From contig NC_088098.1 in the NCBI RefSeq assembly GCF_036370855.1, positions 35,963,981-36,027,980 on the forward strand: 64,000 bases of DNA, written 5' to 3'. Both the position numbers and the translations under genes were made by a program. Below, piece after piece: positions 50,716 through 63,731 of this stretch. Below the pieces are notes generated by a model. That model had not been told where the DNA came from. It saw nothing but the letters and a program-made list of their open reading frames with translations, and searched no databases. The DNA is from Dromaius novaehollandiae. Its lineage: Eukaryota; Chordata; Aves; Casuariiformes; Dromaiidae. The first letter of the stretch is position 1. Every line of letters begins with the position of its first letter.

Positions 50716-50744
50716 GGGGGGGGGTTGGGGGGGCAGGAGGGGTG
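50716..50744 (+). other. G-quadruplex candidate
   Basis: Runs of G9 and G7 separated by TT are followed by AGG and AGGGG blocks. This satisfies a four-tract G3+ pattern with very short loops. Confidence 0.6.
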
Positions 50745-52581
50745 GAATATTCCTAAGGTTTAGCAAGGGGAGGCCTAAAGTAGCTGCTTCTATGAGCTGT
50801 GGGCTTTTAAAACCAGCTGCCATTAAAGAGAGATTTATAGACTGCAGGATGAAGCAGCTCTTGCATTCTCATGCAAATACTCTGTTGCAGGTTTTGCAGC
50901 ACAGACAGCCAAGCAGCAAAGTCCCCAAGGTATCTTTATGCAAAGAGAAAGTCTTCCCTTCTGCTGCTGAACCACTTCTGACCCAACTTCAGTGAATGCG
51001 CTAGTGAACTTTCTCCTCTTGCAAAGCCAGCATCTTGCCTCATCTTCTGTCAATAGAGGAGCATTAGGGATCTAGGAGAGCCTTTATTTTTGAACTCTGT
51101 GTGGAAGTGAAAGAGATGTGTCTGCTGGGAAGCAAAACTTGCATAAGTAGTTATGTGTTCTTTTTGTCCCCTGTTATATTTGGGGAGGGAAGAGACCCTC
51201 AGACTCAGAATATCAGTTGTGTTCTGTGCCTTTTCATTCTCCCCTGGTTCATCCTTGAAACTTTCTCCTTTTCATTTCAGGTAATATTGCAGCTGGTCCA
51301 GGGGAGATGAGTTGCAAAAGAGAGGAAGAGCAGAATGCAAATCACATTCTAAAATCAACAAAGCAAAGTCAGTATATAGCTGTGAAAGATAAGTTTGTTC
51401 AGTGCAGACTGCGTAAAAGGAAGATGCAGCTTGTAGCAGGTGTGTAGCTTACCATTACAGCAAGACATCTTCTATACAAACACTATTACAGGAATATCAG
51501 AGATGCGGGCACACTTGTGGAGTCTTTGCCCCCAATTTATCCTGAAATACTAGACTATGACAAATTGGGACCTGCTAGGAAAGGAAGCACTGCTTTAATT
51601 ATTGTGCGGCCAGAACCTGTGTTTTGTATTGGCAATTAGCTGAGTCCTTATGAAAGCCTGCAGCATCACGTTCTCAGAAATATCATTCAACAAGATGCTT
51701 GCCAAGTTAACCTCTGTGCGTTTTTACAAGGATAGCCACTTGGTAGCATAGTTTATTTTTTATAGGGATGTAGTCTGCACACTGTTAATATGTCTGACAG
51801 CAGGGGTGAAGTAGTTAAAGGATAAGAAGTTTACTTGATCTGTTGGATGTATCTTGGCTTACAACACAGATTATTCCAAACATAGTGAAGAATTAATTTT
51901 AAAGAGCTGATGCTCATTAATGTTCTACAAGTTGCAGTTGTTCAGAGTGCTGCCGCTCAAGGGAGTTTGCCATGTAAGAGACAGATGGACCTTTAAATGG
52001 GATTGCAGGATAAAGAAAGTTGCATTATATGTTTATCAGTTTTTTTTCTTAAAGGATTCATTACTAAAAAGCAATGGCTTTTGAAAATTTTGAGTAAATG
52101 GTTAGAGGTACAGATACAATAAATCTGAATCACATCCAAGAAAAATAACTTGTTGGGAAATTTGCAGGAGAGAAACATTAGAAAAACAGAGAAGGAGGCC
52201 AAAGTGAGAGCAAGGTTGGAATATATTTCCTTTTGTAGGCTGGAGGTGGAAGGAGGGCTTTTGTGAAAGATGCAAAAGTGGTGTGATACATTGGCAGCCT
52301 GTGGAAGGAAGTTTATTTTCAACAGTGTGCTGCTGTCAGCCAGACAAGGGAGAAAGGACGGCTGGTGCTACAAGGACCAGGTGACATTTTAGCTGGTCTA
52401 AGTGTGAGCTGGAATTGAGCCAGAGAGGAGACTCTCCCTTTCTCCTGGGCACATAGCAGAATATGTTTCACATCACAGAAAACAGTGAAGATTCCAGTCC
52501 ATGCTTTTAATGCTGAAACAAATTAAGGTATGTGGAGCTGAAGGAACTGGTAAAAAGTTTTCTGCCTTTTTTCTGCTTACC

Positions 52582-52610
52582 AAAAAAAAAAAAAGGGGGG
52601 GGGGGGAAGG
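52582..52610 (+). repeat. A13G12 homopurine tract
   Basis: Thirteen A are immediately followed by twelve G, then AAGG: an uninterrupted purine strand of 29 bases. Confidence 0.9.
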
Positions 52611-52919
52611 TGTATAAACAGTTACAGAGTCTGGGGGTTTGTTTGTGTCTTGAAATATAGATCTTTCCTCTGTGGGTAGAAGACAGCTATCAATTTTTAA
52701 TTATCCGCTTCTGCTTATTCAGCCCTTCTGAACAATTTATGGAAAACCATAGTAGTACTCTGCTTCCCATCAGACTGCATTAACTCTAATTCTTATAAAC
52801 CTTGTGCCAGCTGTGTAAGTGGGAAATGGAAACAGGAAAGCATTGGAAGAGTGAATTTCTTCCCAGAGTTTGTCCATTTTGCAGATTACAGAAATGCCCC
52901 AGTGTAAAGAACAAGTTTT

Positions 52920-52927
<8 letters not shown>

Positions 52928-52973
<46 letters not shown>
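52928..52973 (+). repeat. (TG)23 microsatellite
   Basis: Twenty-three perfect TG units are preceded by a short TA run. It is probably polymorphic. Alternating purine-pyrimidine of this length can adopt Z-DNA. It lies about 10.8 kb upstream of the LYZ start codon. Confidence 0.97.
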
Positions 52974-52977
<4 letters not shown>

Positions 52978-55900
52978 TTGCTGAACATGTTTTCTGAAAC
53001 ACTTGAATCTACTTGGCCCTGGTACTCATCGACTAGGTTTCATCTTTCTATCCTATTTATTTATAGTGACTTTAGGCCCCGAGGTGTTCTGTCACACAAA
53101 GAAGAACACGTTCAAAGTGTCAAGAAGACTCAAAAGTGCTGTTAAAGTCTCCTCCTGCCATCTAGTGGTCTGAAAAAACCCTCTCTTTATTGCTTAATAA
53201 TCTTAAGAACTGAAAGGTTCTTCAGCTTCTGTTTGCCTGTGGGAAATGGTGGGTTGCCACATGTTCCCTCTTTAGTGCGTGTAGTTTCTGAGATTTAGGT
53301 AAAAAGGAAGCCTGTAAAAGTAGCTCTTGGGAGTTGGGCATTTTTGTTTTAAAGCCTATATTTCAAATATGTGGTTTTTGGGAGAGAATATTTGGAGAAT
53401 TGATCTATTAAAAACAGAATTGCAAAAGAGTGAAAGCTGAATAGTTTAGAGGAAAATAGATTTAATCAGCCCATCTAAAAATATTACTTCTAACACCTGC
53501 TTGACTAATGAGGCTTTGGATAAGTGAGCACAATTATGTGTCTGAGACCCTTGTTTGCCTGAATAATGTGATGTCCATACATTAGTCACTTATCCCGTAT
53601 ATCCTTCTCCTTAAGAGTTATATGAGCTGTGCAGCAAAATTAGATTTGGTAATTCCCAACTGCCCTAGATTTAAGAAGATGGCAGTCACTTCTTCCCCTT
53701 CTTCCACTAAATGCTTTTTTATTGTCCTGACACCTCATTAAAAAGTTTGTGTTTCTCACTTTATTTTTTCTGTATTATTTTGAATGCCCTCGAGTGCACT
53801 ATTGTTAAATTCCTGCATATGCTTTCCTATATAGTACACTTAAATGTGAAGTGAAAAATATTTTAATACTTGGAAGCATTCCATTGACACAGAAAACACT
53901 GAAAGATAATATCCATGTAGGAGGAGAAAACGTTGGCTGTAGTTGCTCTGACAAATACTTTCCTGAAAAGTAGCAGAGGATGGGTGGGTTTCCATGTGGA
54001 ACAGGCGGTGTTTGCTTTTGAAAGAGCCAGGAGGTACAGCCGTGGTTCTACAGGCTTTGCCGTGTTTCAGAACTGATGCTTAAAACTCCCTGGTGTCCCC
54101 TTCCCCTCTTTAGCCATCTACTCATTTTTGATGGACAGACAGCTACCTTCACCCTTTACAATCAGCAGACTGTGCTTCACTTCAAAATATGTGGCCCTAC
54201 CTGGGTATGTTATAACACTGCCCTGCTGAAAGGGACCTAAAACAGAGACCATTCATCCCAAACAGAATCCTTATTCATGGATCAGACTGTAAGTGACTTG
54301 GGCTCCAACCTCAAAAAGTTAATTGGAGCCTATACATAATTAAAGCTGCGTTCTCACTTTCCTAAATCATTTAGCCTGGAATCTTTACAACATGTTGGTT
54401 TGCAGCTCCCATTTTCTCAAAGACCCATAGTGTAAGAATGACAAAAATGTTGAACAAATTAGAACAGCCAACTGAGTGTTGTAGAAGAAACTGTTGGAAA
54501 TAACATCTAAATTGTGTTTTGGGTGTTTTTTAATATATAAAGTATTTTGAATGAAAAGGTTCAGAGAAGGTCAATGTTTTATTAGCAGCTATAAAAAATG
54601 ATGGGAGTGATTAACTTTACCATTTCTCTCTACAAGAAAACCTCTATTTTGAGCTTTTCTGTTTTAGTATAAATTCTCCATAATGGTCAAAACTATCTGC
54701 TGGCTGGCTTCCATCTCAGCTGGAGTCCTGTAAAATTTTCTCACTGTTTCTTCCACAGCAGTAACAGTATGATACTTCAGAAAAATAAAAATTTTCTATC
54801 ATGTGAGATCCCTGCTGTGACCTCCCAATTTTAACAATTATCCCCTATATTCCATTCAGTGAAGTTATTTGGGAAGGAAAAAAGAAAAATAATTTTGTGC
54901 CTTTTACTCAAAAGGAATGTAGAAATAAAGCCCTGACCTCTGCATTGTCACTTCCTTCAGCATTCTTTTGCTGATAATTACAGCAATAACTAGCATGGAT
55001 TATTAACTATGAGGGGCATGGGTGCATTACTGAGCAACAGGGTAGGGTTTATATGAATGCACCTCTTTATTTAGAATAGAAAACTGGCAAGTTACCAAAA
55101 ACAAAAAGCTTTACCACCTAATTAAATTAATAGTCTGTTAAAACCATCAGGGGCTAGCAGGAGAGGTGGTAGTATAGTGTTCATTCCTGGAGCTAGATTT
55201 GTGCTACCTCCTGCTGTGCCTGTTTCTTGGAGCAGGAGGTCTCTTCCCCCACTTACTTCAGTTCTTCCTAGGATAGTGTAAGAAGTTTGAGGAAATACTT
55301 AAATGAATCTCATGCGAGATTAACACCTCTGAGATTATATGTAGTCCCTTTATGAAGATTAAAATGTTGCAACCTCTTTTTAACTTAAAAAATTTAGCAA
55401 ATATACAGCCACAATTCTGGAATTAAGTCTTCAGTTTACCTAATTATGTTAGAATACTTAGTCATACAATTTTGCTCAGAGTCTTGATTTGGAAGTTGTT
55501 CTTTATATATCAAACAGGCCATACCTGTGTGCCTTTTTATCTGAGGGAATTTTAAAATGTAAGGTAGACAGTCAGATGAAGAATATCCCAGCTCTTGGTG
55601 CCATGTAGTACAGTCAATGTGCAACAAATAGTTTCCAGTTTCTCATATTTCCCCACTCATTTCAGTAATTATGTCTTGTATTATTCCAGTCTCAAGATAA
55701 AACCGGCAGATTTCTAGATTATCCTAGGTGGAGCAAACAAAAAGGAAAGTTTGTTAGCTGAAGAAAACTAGTCCCAGATTCGTACACACAGCTTGTAAGC
55801 CTTACCACTTTAGATGTATTGATGACACCAGGAACCAGCTATGGTTGTGACCATATGTAGCCACATACCCATTAGTGTGGTCAGGAGCATGTTGTTTCTT

Positions 55901-56949
55901 CTGTGCACTGGTGGTTCTGCCTCGGGAGCCAACAGGCACAGTGCTTTACAATGAATGCAAAGTACCAGGGTAGCTAGATGCTTTGAGCTGCACAACTGGG
56001 ATACTTTTTTGAGTATTAAAACTCAGCAGGAGTTTTAAAACTACTGCAGAAGTAGCCAACTTTCCGATCTTTCATGGGTCATTTCTTTTAAGACCACCAC
56101 ATATGATAGTACTTCACCTAAACTGCCTACTTGGGTGGAGGTGGTGCTCAGCAGTTGCGGCAGGTTGTGTGCATTAGCCCCCAAAACAGGTTGGCAGAAG
56201 CAGGCTTCAGGAGCCCTTTTCTTCAGGGTTCTCCCAGTCTTGGCACTAGCACCACCTATCACATTGCATGGTGCTGCTCAGCCCTTTCTTCCACTACAGG
56301 TAGGAGCCTGCGTAACAGTCTCGCTTAAGGAATCCCATCTATTTCCAGGCCTTTCCATACCACCTTGTGCAGATTTTTTCATTCTGCTGTTGTTCCTATA
56401 GAGGTCAGGTTTTCTGCCCTGTAGCTGGCCCTGTACAACTACTTCCTTGTGACCCAGAAAGCAACTGCTTTGGAGACAGCCACTTTTGACATGATTTCCT
56501 TTGTTCGCACATGTGTTCAGTGCCAGTTTCTCTAGTTCTGCCACTTTTTTTTTTTTTCCTTAAATGTGCTTCCATGCTGGTAGTAACATTCACACCTGTG
56601 AACATCCAAACAATGACTCTGTTAATACGGTGTTCTTTTGGTGATCAAATCCTTGTGTGAGGCTTAAAAAAAAGGAAGTCTGTTTCTTTCCTGGTCTCCT
56701 ATCTGTAAGAAGTCATGTCCAACACAGCAAATTCAAAGTAAAAAGGGGGAGAGGGGGACTTTAGTCTTGCATACTTCATTGCAAGGCCACAGGATAAACT
56801 GAGCTAACTGAGTAGCAACATAAGACTAGAGAATGTAGCCTGGGATAAGAAGTTCAGTCCCCTAGTGTGTCAGCTAACCACATTTTATGACTCCTTCTGA
56901 GACTTATCTTAAAACCCAATAGGGTCTGTCTGATGTTTTTGCTCCTGCT

Positions 56950-57610
56950 GTTCCTACTGGAAGGCTATCCCACTATTTCACTGCTCCAACAGTTACAAAC
57001 CTAAGTTGCTGTCTGAATTTCTTCTTGGCCAGATTATATTCATTTGATCTTGTGCTGATATTGTTCTCTATATTGTCCCCTCCCCATTGTATTTAACCCC
57101 TTAAGGCATTCATACCAACTAGTTATTGTTCCTCTGCCTTTATTTTGGTAAGCTTAGTAAGGGTCTTCCATTCTTTAGGACAGACTCTGTTCTGCCCCCT
57201 TGCCCCATTAGCATTTTGCATTTCAGTTCATTTTTGCTGTAATAGGAGAGAATATATATTCCTATAAAAGAAATATTCACCATATTCCAGATGAGGTCTT
57301 ATCAGAGTTTGTATGCTAGCATTAGCATTTAACCTATTTACTGGAATTATCTTGCCCACTGCAGCCTCATGTTGTGGTCCTGTAGATCCTATAATCAAAT
57401 GGGATACTCAGTTTTCTCTGTTATTTACAGCAGATGAGCTTTTGTCTCAGCAGAGACCCTAGGTACATTCGATGCTCTTAAATCCCATTCTGTTCCTGCT
57501 GCACCATTTTCTGGATCATTCAGTTGTTCCTGTATGATATCGCTCTCTATAGGAATGATTCCTTCTAAGTTTGTATCTTCAAGAAATACTAGTTTATTTT
57601 TGTGTTCTGT
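56950..57610 (-). mobile_element. Old antisense CR1 LINE relic
   Basis: Several landmarks appear in the order expected for the reverse complement of a CR1 internal region: an 'aacctaagttgctgtctgaat' segment ending in a 'cttgtgctg' piece (56998-57058), 'catattccagatgaggtctta' with 'tcagagtttgtatgctag' (57281-57320), and 'cttaaatcccattctgttcc' followed by 'tgttcctgtatgatatcgctc' (57478-57545). Similarity is loose, so the insertion is ancient. It belongs to the generation of CR1 copies shared with other reptiles rather than to the young avian ones. Confidence 0.55.
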
Positions 57611-60600
57611 TTAGCAGTCATTTAATTCTTCAATCCCTTTTCTTCCCATTCTGTTGATATCACTGGAACTGGATTTTGCAAAGAAAAATGTCTGGCTGAA
57701 AGTCTTCTACCATTCACTGTCCTTACCAGTTGATGTTACTCTTTGGAATGACTCCTAAAATAGTAGAAGAAATTCCCTGTCACTGGGTTTGTGCAGTTTA
57801 TTGCTTCTGTTCTGTAATTACTCTGAAATAACCTGTAGCTATTCTAATAATTTTTGCTGTGGTTTCCACTATGTCTCTTTGTCCTTCACAAAGCTGTAAT
57901 CTTAACAGTCTATCCAGCTACGTGTCACAAGAGGAACTGCTCTTTCCTGCGTCTTCCTCTTCAATCACCAAGTGAGATGTAGGATCACCAAGAAACAAAT
58001 AGGAACATTTGGGGCAGGCTGGCATTAGGCAAGACATAGATGAAGTGGGTAGCTAGATCAGCAAAATTAAGAAACAGTAAGGCTGCAGCATACAGTGTTG
58101 GCTGCACACTGAAAAACCAAGCAGGATTTATATGAGCATGCACGGAGCTGGATATGTGGTTTGCCAAGGCTAAACCATACAGTAGTTCACTTGTAACATA
58201 AGCAATAATGAACCAACCCCGTGAATTGCATGGAGAATCATCACAGCATTTCCTGCTGCTTTGCTACAGTAAAATGACCAAATAGGAGGCAGCAGAGTAA
58301 CAGCTGCTGTTCCAGGTGTTCTGCCACCCAAGCAATGATTGTACTTGCATTCACACACTCAATATGAAGGGTGCTTTCAACTGATAGATAGCATGGACAG
58401 TGATGCTTGGACGCTGCCCTGCCTGTTCATTAATGTTACCCAGTAGTGCGTCAGCCCATCCAAAAGCATCCCAAGCTGAAGGAAAGCTGCATGTTTTCTG
58501 TACATCCTCAAGCCTTAGCTTCTGGTCTGATTAATGCTGCCCAGATGCTTGATTAAGTGTGGTTGATTACATCATTATTTCTCTATGATCTGGAGCCAGA
58601 ACTGCTGGATTAGAAGGAAACACATCGTCAAGGATTTATCTGTTAGATCCAAGGCAGGTATCTTCTGATTAAAGTACTTCCAATGATCAAGTTTTTTATG
58701 ATGGTTTTTTTGTGTGTAAAGGTAGAATTGCCTTTCTGTTCTTTGTCTTTTTAATGCTCTCAGAAATATTTTCAATACCAAAGAAGAGAGCTCTTCTCAG
58801 CACAGCAGAAGTTGACAGACCTACAAAATAAAGTACATAATTCCAGAGAACCGTAGACTCAGCGTCTGAAAGACAGTCAGAAACTATGCATATAATATTA
58901 GGCTTTTTTAAGTGCAGCTTTTGAAATAGAAAGCTGTTCCTAGTTAAGATACCATTACTTGGTGTTCTCATGATGAGAGGGTATTATGCTGTAACTGGCT
59001 GGCAATAAGCGAAATGCAATTTCTCCTCTTCTGCTTCTCTCCTCACACTCTAAAGAAATGAAGGAGAAAGTGCCTTCTTCCATTCATCGTTAGAATTAAT
59101 ATAGGCTGGAAAATAATATTCAGCTTCAGACATAGGAGTGTCTCTAAGTATTTGGGGATAGTGAATGCACTCACTCAAGCTTGACAAAAGCATGTTCTGA
59201 ACAAAACATTTCCTAGCCATAGAATTAACCTAAACTTGAAGCAAGACAACTTTTTCAAGTTTTACTTCCTTTGGGGTAGGTTGGGGCTTTTTTCCAGGTC
59301 AAAACGTAAAACGGAACAACAATATAGAAGACCTAGAAAATCAGTTATTTCCCAGCTGTGACTATAGCTGGAGATAAATTTCTGTGGATTTGTCCATAAA
59401 TATTGTAAATTTTAATCAGTGCTTTGCTGAATAACAGTGCTTCAGCTTTCTGAGTGTTCACTGAAAGACAGACAAAAACTCTATCTCTCCCTCCAAAACC
59501 TTTTCTAGCTTTCACAGGAAAAATCATATTGTAAAAGAATTAAAAATGTGAATAATTGCAGGGTGATTTTCCAGAGTTTCTACACAGCCTGAAATAATAG
59601 TTCTGAGGGGCACAAATGGGATGTTAAATGTTGAAATTTTAACATGACATTTAAAATGTTACTATTGCTAATTACTTTAAGTGATCGTTATTCCAGCAGG
59701 AATTTACAGCCAGTGTGCTTACCCTGGATTCCCAAACTATGAATTTTTATGCTATCAAATATGTCTACAGCTAGCCAGATCTTCAGCTTCTCCCATAACA
59801 ACTTTTTAAAGCAGTTACGATGAGCAGAACAGAATCTTTCTTAGAGGTAACCTTTCATGAAGGAAAAGTTAACTTTTCATTAAATAGAGAAAAACAGAAA
59901 AGACGTTTTTCATTTTTTTGAATAGGAAAGATATCTTGCTTATAAATTGATTATAAAAATTGCAGTTAATAAATACCTGGTTTCATTTCTACAGTAAGAG
60001 AGTATAGAAGCTCTAAAGATCTTCCTCTGTCTGCACATGGGATTTTTAAAACAGCTCTACAAGTGTGATCCTTTATTGTCTATCTCCTTCTTAAAAATGA
60101 TATCACCTCTGGTTGGCATGCAGCCTTCCCTGATAGCAGGGATGAAATGGCTGGTGGTCACTCCAGGAGCTACCCTACTTTGAGAGTGTTTTGCCATTGC
60201 AATGACAACTGCTCCCAGGGAATTTTTCTTTGGGGGTGTATCACTTAAAACATGGCACTACCATCCTTCCCAGCCCCTTCCCTTGCCAGTTCCCGGTGCC
60301 CTGACAGCTTTCCCTCAGCAGTGTCTTCCCAACCCCAGCTCAGAATTGGCATAAGTGGTCCTGAGGAGGGAGCATGGAGTCCTGCTTCCCACCACTGCAG
60401 CTCACTAGCCCACCTCCTAAGGGCAAGAGGAGGTATCTGCTTCCTGCTAGTGGAGACCTCCTCCCTCTCCTGACCGCAGGTATGGGCTAGGGGAAATCCA
60501 GCCATATGAAGAAACAAGAGGAATGCAGTTCCCTGCTAAATATCAACAAGGAAGGGATCAGCCGAAAGGGCACAGGACTACCATTGCTACAGTGAGTCTA

Positions 60601-63577
60601 CTCCTTTGCACTGCCACTGCTGTGAGGAAGGGCTGAGAGGCAGTGAAAGAGCTTGAAGGGGTGGTCTGCGAGGCAGAGGTAAAAGGGCACCAGGTGACAG
60701 GCCATCAAAAAGGTGCTGACGGGGTGTGGCGGGGAAGGGAACAAAAGACGTTTGGGATTTATTTACTTTTCATTTAAGCAGGTATGGGCAGGGTGATGGA
60801 GGGGTCACCCCTAAGCAGTTCAACAAGAAATGCATTATGGCTACCATGTAAAAATGCAGACCTCAGGGGAATTACAGGATTAGTTCAAACAGGAATCAAA
60901 TAACCACTGGGGCTATGGTTATTCGCTTTCACAAGAGGCAAGATACTTCCTTCTTTTATGCTGTGGGCTGCAGTTTATAGGCATACCTTCCTGTATGTGG
61001 CCATAGTCAGCAATGAGTGAAGCAATCTCTGCTTACACAGGTTTATAGATCTTCACTTACAAGGAAGAATTCCATACAGTACTTTTCAGAGATTAGACAG
61101 TCAGACTAAACATCTAAATTTCACATGTAAAATTACTTCTTGACTGTTGTTTCCCTCACTATACTGCTGTGTGGATAACATTTTTCATTTAGTTTTATGC
61201 TGTTTAGAAGGGTGGGGGATCATGTGACCAAATTTAGTTGTCTGTCAGGTCTTTTAGGGTGTGATTTATCTCATCCTAAAATAGATGTCTAGTTTGGGTG
61301 TGGACACCTACCTACTAGAGGTCCAAAGTTTGGTGAAATGATGCCATCTAAAATGTTTGCACGGTGTAGCTGCTGGCTCTCTTGACTGACAATGGCATTG
61401 CCTGGAGAGTACTGCTTTTCTTTGTAGCCGTAGGCTTGGCTGATTAAAGTTTGTGTAATGAGCTCCCTAAAATAAAAGTGAACCAGCTGGTATTCTGGAC
61501 ATGGGCTGAGAGGTGAGCTGGGGAGAAGAAGTACCTTCTGCCTGCAGTGGTGCAGGGGGGCTTTGATGGGAGCAAGCTCCAGCCCTTGGTTGCAGTGACA
61601 GGCACAAAAGATTCAAAGCTAAATCCTTAACAAAGAGACCTGGGAATCCTGCTGACACTTTACTTTTCCAGATCCCAAATGCAGATCCCCTATAGACTCA
61701 CTCAGCTGTGGCAGTATACAGGGGATGTCTAAAGTATCTGGGTGCCAAAATGCTGAAGCTCCTGAAATACGCTTTCTGCCACTGAGTACTGTGGGTTCAA
61801 CTAAATTTTAATGGTGCCTTGCTTGTGTCTAGATCCTAGTGGAACTTGCAATTTAAGCATTTCTCCCTGTGTCTTGCTTCAAAGATTGAATCCTTTGAGC
61901 CTGTCCAGAACCCCTGGACTCTGTATGAACTATACCAGGCTTTGAACAAATCATGAAGAGAAGGAATAAGTAATTAATTCAGATCCACATTAGGATTTTT
62001 CTTTTTTCTTGATCTGGAGCAAGAATTTAAACCCAGCTGTCTCAGGAGAATGTCCTCATATCACAAAGGGAGGAGCTATTTTGTGTAGGGCCTTTCCTAC
62101 TGGAAATGTTCTAGCTGAACAGAGCTAGCCAGAGCGCCCTTGAAGATCAAGCATGGAGGGTGGGACCTAAAAGAGCCCGTACTCTGAAGACTATTTAATT
62201 CCAGAGTTGGTCTCTCGGCTTCTCCTGTTGACATGGTTCCACCTAATATAAAAAATATCACATCGTAGGTATGAGACTGTCTCCTGTTACAGGAGAGTAT
62301 TCTAACAACTGTGCTGTATAAAGTTCAAAGAATGGTTTTAAGTACCCCAATCTGGTACTCGGCAGTGGAAGAAACAGAGAAGTGAGTACAGGGTTAGTAT
62401 ACTAACTACAGGTGACTGTTACACTACTGGCAGGAGAATGAGGAAGTAACTATGAATGTTTCTGTTTAACCAACAGAAAGCCACACATTTCCTTACAGGT
62501 ATTTAGAAATACTAATTTCCACTAATTGTGGATTGCAAGACAGGAGTTTCTTAAGATTTTTGTCTCTTCCCTGTTAGTAACTGAATAATTCTGGTTACTA
62601 AAGTCAACTTATAAATGAGAGGGTGAAAAAAACAAGGCAAATCTAAAGGTTTTAGCTGCATTTATCATGAAGAGGTTGAGACCTTTACTATGAAGCTATG
62701 GTATTTAGGTGTCCCTTTGCCAGTTACTTACTGCCCTCAACAGAGGTCAGAAAAGATCTGAAGACCTGAATTTCTAAGTCTAGTAAAAAACAAGCAGCTT
62801 TGAATGTCATTTATCTGCTTTTGGTAGTTCAGTTTGCCTATGCCCACTGAATAAACTGTACAAGCTGAACCTCAGGGTTTTCCAGTTTAGCTGTAAAACC
62901 CACGTGCTCGTATTAGTTCTGTCATCAAAGCAAGAACACTATTGTAGGCACTGGCGGCTAGTGCAGAGGGTATTTCATGCTTCATCATTTGGGAAGATCT
63001 TAGACAAGGCCTGATGGATTCATCAAGGGTGTTAAAGAGGCTGCATCTGCATCTTTCCTCCCCAGTTAGGCCTGCTCGATGCACTCTGCAGTCCTTCTCA
63101 CTAGTGAATGGCTCCGCAGTCCCACTGCATCTGCCTAATAAAGCCAGCTTTGCTTCAGGCACTGTATAAGAACACATAGCAAGCAGCATGACAAGTTTAC
63201 TCATATTGATATACGAATGATATATTGATGTATTTCAGTCCTTGACTAGAAGAACCACCTTTGCAGAGTCAGGATAGTTTAGTAATCATGCCAGTTAAAA
63301 CTTCTTCATCTACTGAAGGCTATTTTTGTTAGGTTGTTAATGGTGATAAATTTATAAAGAATGGTAACTATGCAATAAGAACAGGACTTTGATATTGATA
63401 ATACCTGGTAACAAATCTGAGTAGCTGAGTCCCTTTTCAGCCAACTCCCTTTTCAGTAGATATTAGGACAGAATTTAAACAAGATTCTTCTGACATAATG
63501 TTACTCTGTCCTCCTATGCTAAGGTAGTTTCCACATAGTATAAGAAATTTGACATGTTTGGAGTGATGCTGTAAGTA

Positions 63578-63592
63578 TTGGGAAATTCCCAA
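63578..63592 (+). promoter_or_regulatory. LYZ: kB-type site overlapping a C/EBP-like half site
   Basis: GGGAAATTCC at 63580-63589 fits the NF-kB consensus GGGRNWYYCC exactly, about 150 bp upstream of the ATG. It begins inside TTGGGAAAT, a C/EBP-like sequence. Chicken LYZ is known to respond to lipopolysaccharide through C/EBP-beta and NF-kB in macrophages. Confidence 0.55.
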
Positions 63593-63626
63593 GTAACTAA
63601 GATGGGTTTTGGATTACTACAGGGCA

Positions 63627-63654
63627 GAGGAAGAGGAACCAAAAGGGCGTGGGG
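63627..63654 (+). promoter_or_regulatory. LYZ: Paired GAGGAA (PU.1/ETS) and GC/KLF box of the LYZ promoter
   Basis: GAGGAA occurs twice back to back at 63627-63638, the core bound by the myeloid ETS factor PU.1. GGGCGTGGGG at 63645-63654 is a Sp/KLF- or EGR-like box. Both sit directly upstream of the TATA-like sequence, as expected of a myeloid lysozyme promoter. Confidence 0.55.
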
Positions 63655-63659
63655 AAGGG

Positions 63660-63700
63660 TTAAAAAAAGAGACAAATGCAGGAGAGCCTGCAGTCTCACT
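63660..63700 (+). promoter_or_regulatory. LYZ: LYZ core promoter: TATA-like box and likely initiator
   Basis: TTAAAAAAA at 63660-63668 is a TATA-like element. About 30 bp downstream, CTCACTGT near 63695-63702 resembles an initiator, so transcription probably starts around 63690-63700. That leaves a 5'UTR of about 35-40 bases before the ATG at 63732. Confidence 0.6.
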
Positions 63701-63731
63701 GTTTAGAGACTGTGCATAGTGCATTGACAAC

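Larger units (their letters stand above)
48081..63575. other. Intergenic CPSF6-LYZ region, no gene seen
   Basis: About 15.5 kb without a supportable coding exon or RNA gene. In chicken the DNA up to about 11 kb upstream of LYZ carries a matrix-attachment region and a set of enhancers and a silencer (near -6.1, -3.9, -2.7 and -2.4 kb). The corresponding positions here would be about 52.6-54.9, 57.6, 59.8, 61.0 and 61.3 kb. I cannot confirm any of them from motifs alone. Repeats and unusual tracts inside are listed separately. Confidence 0.65.

Noticed and set aside
54215-54310. Possible further CR1 fragment ('gctgaaagggacctaaaac')
   Set aside because: Only one short block resembles CR1; without a second landmark it is not distinguishable from chance.
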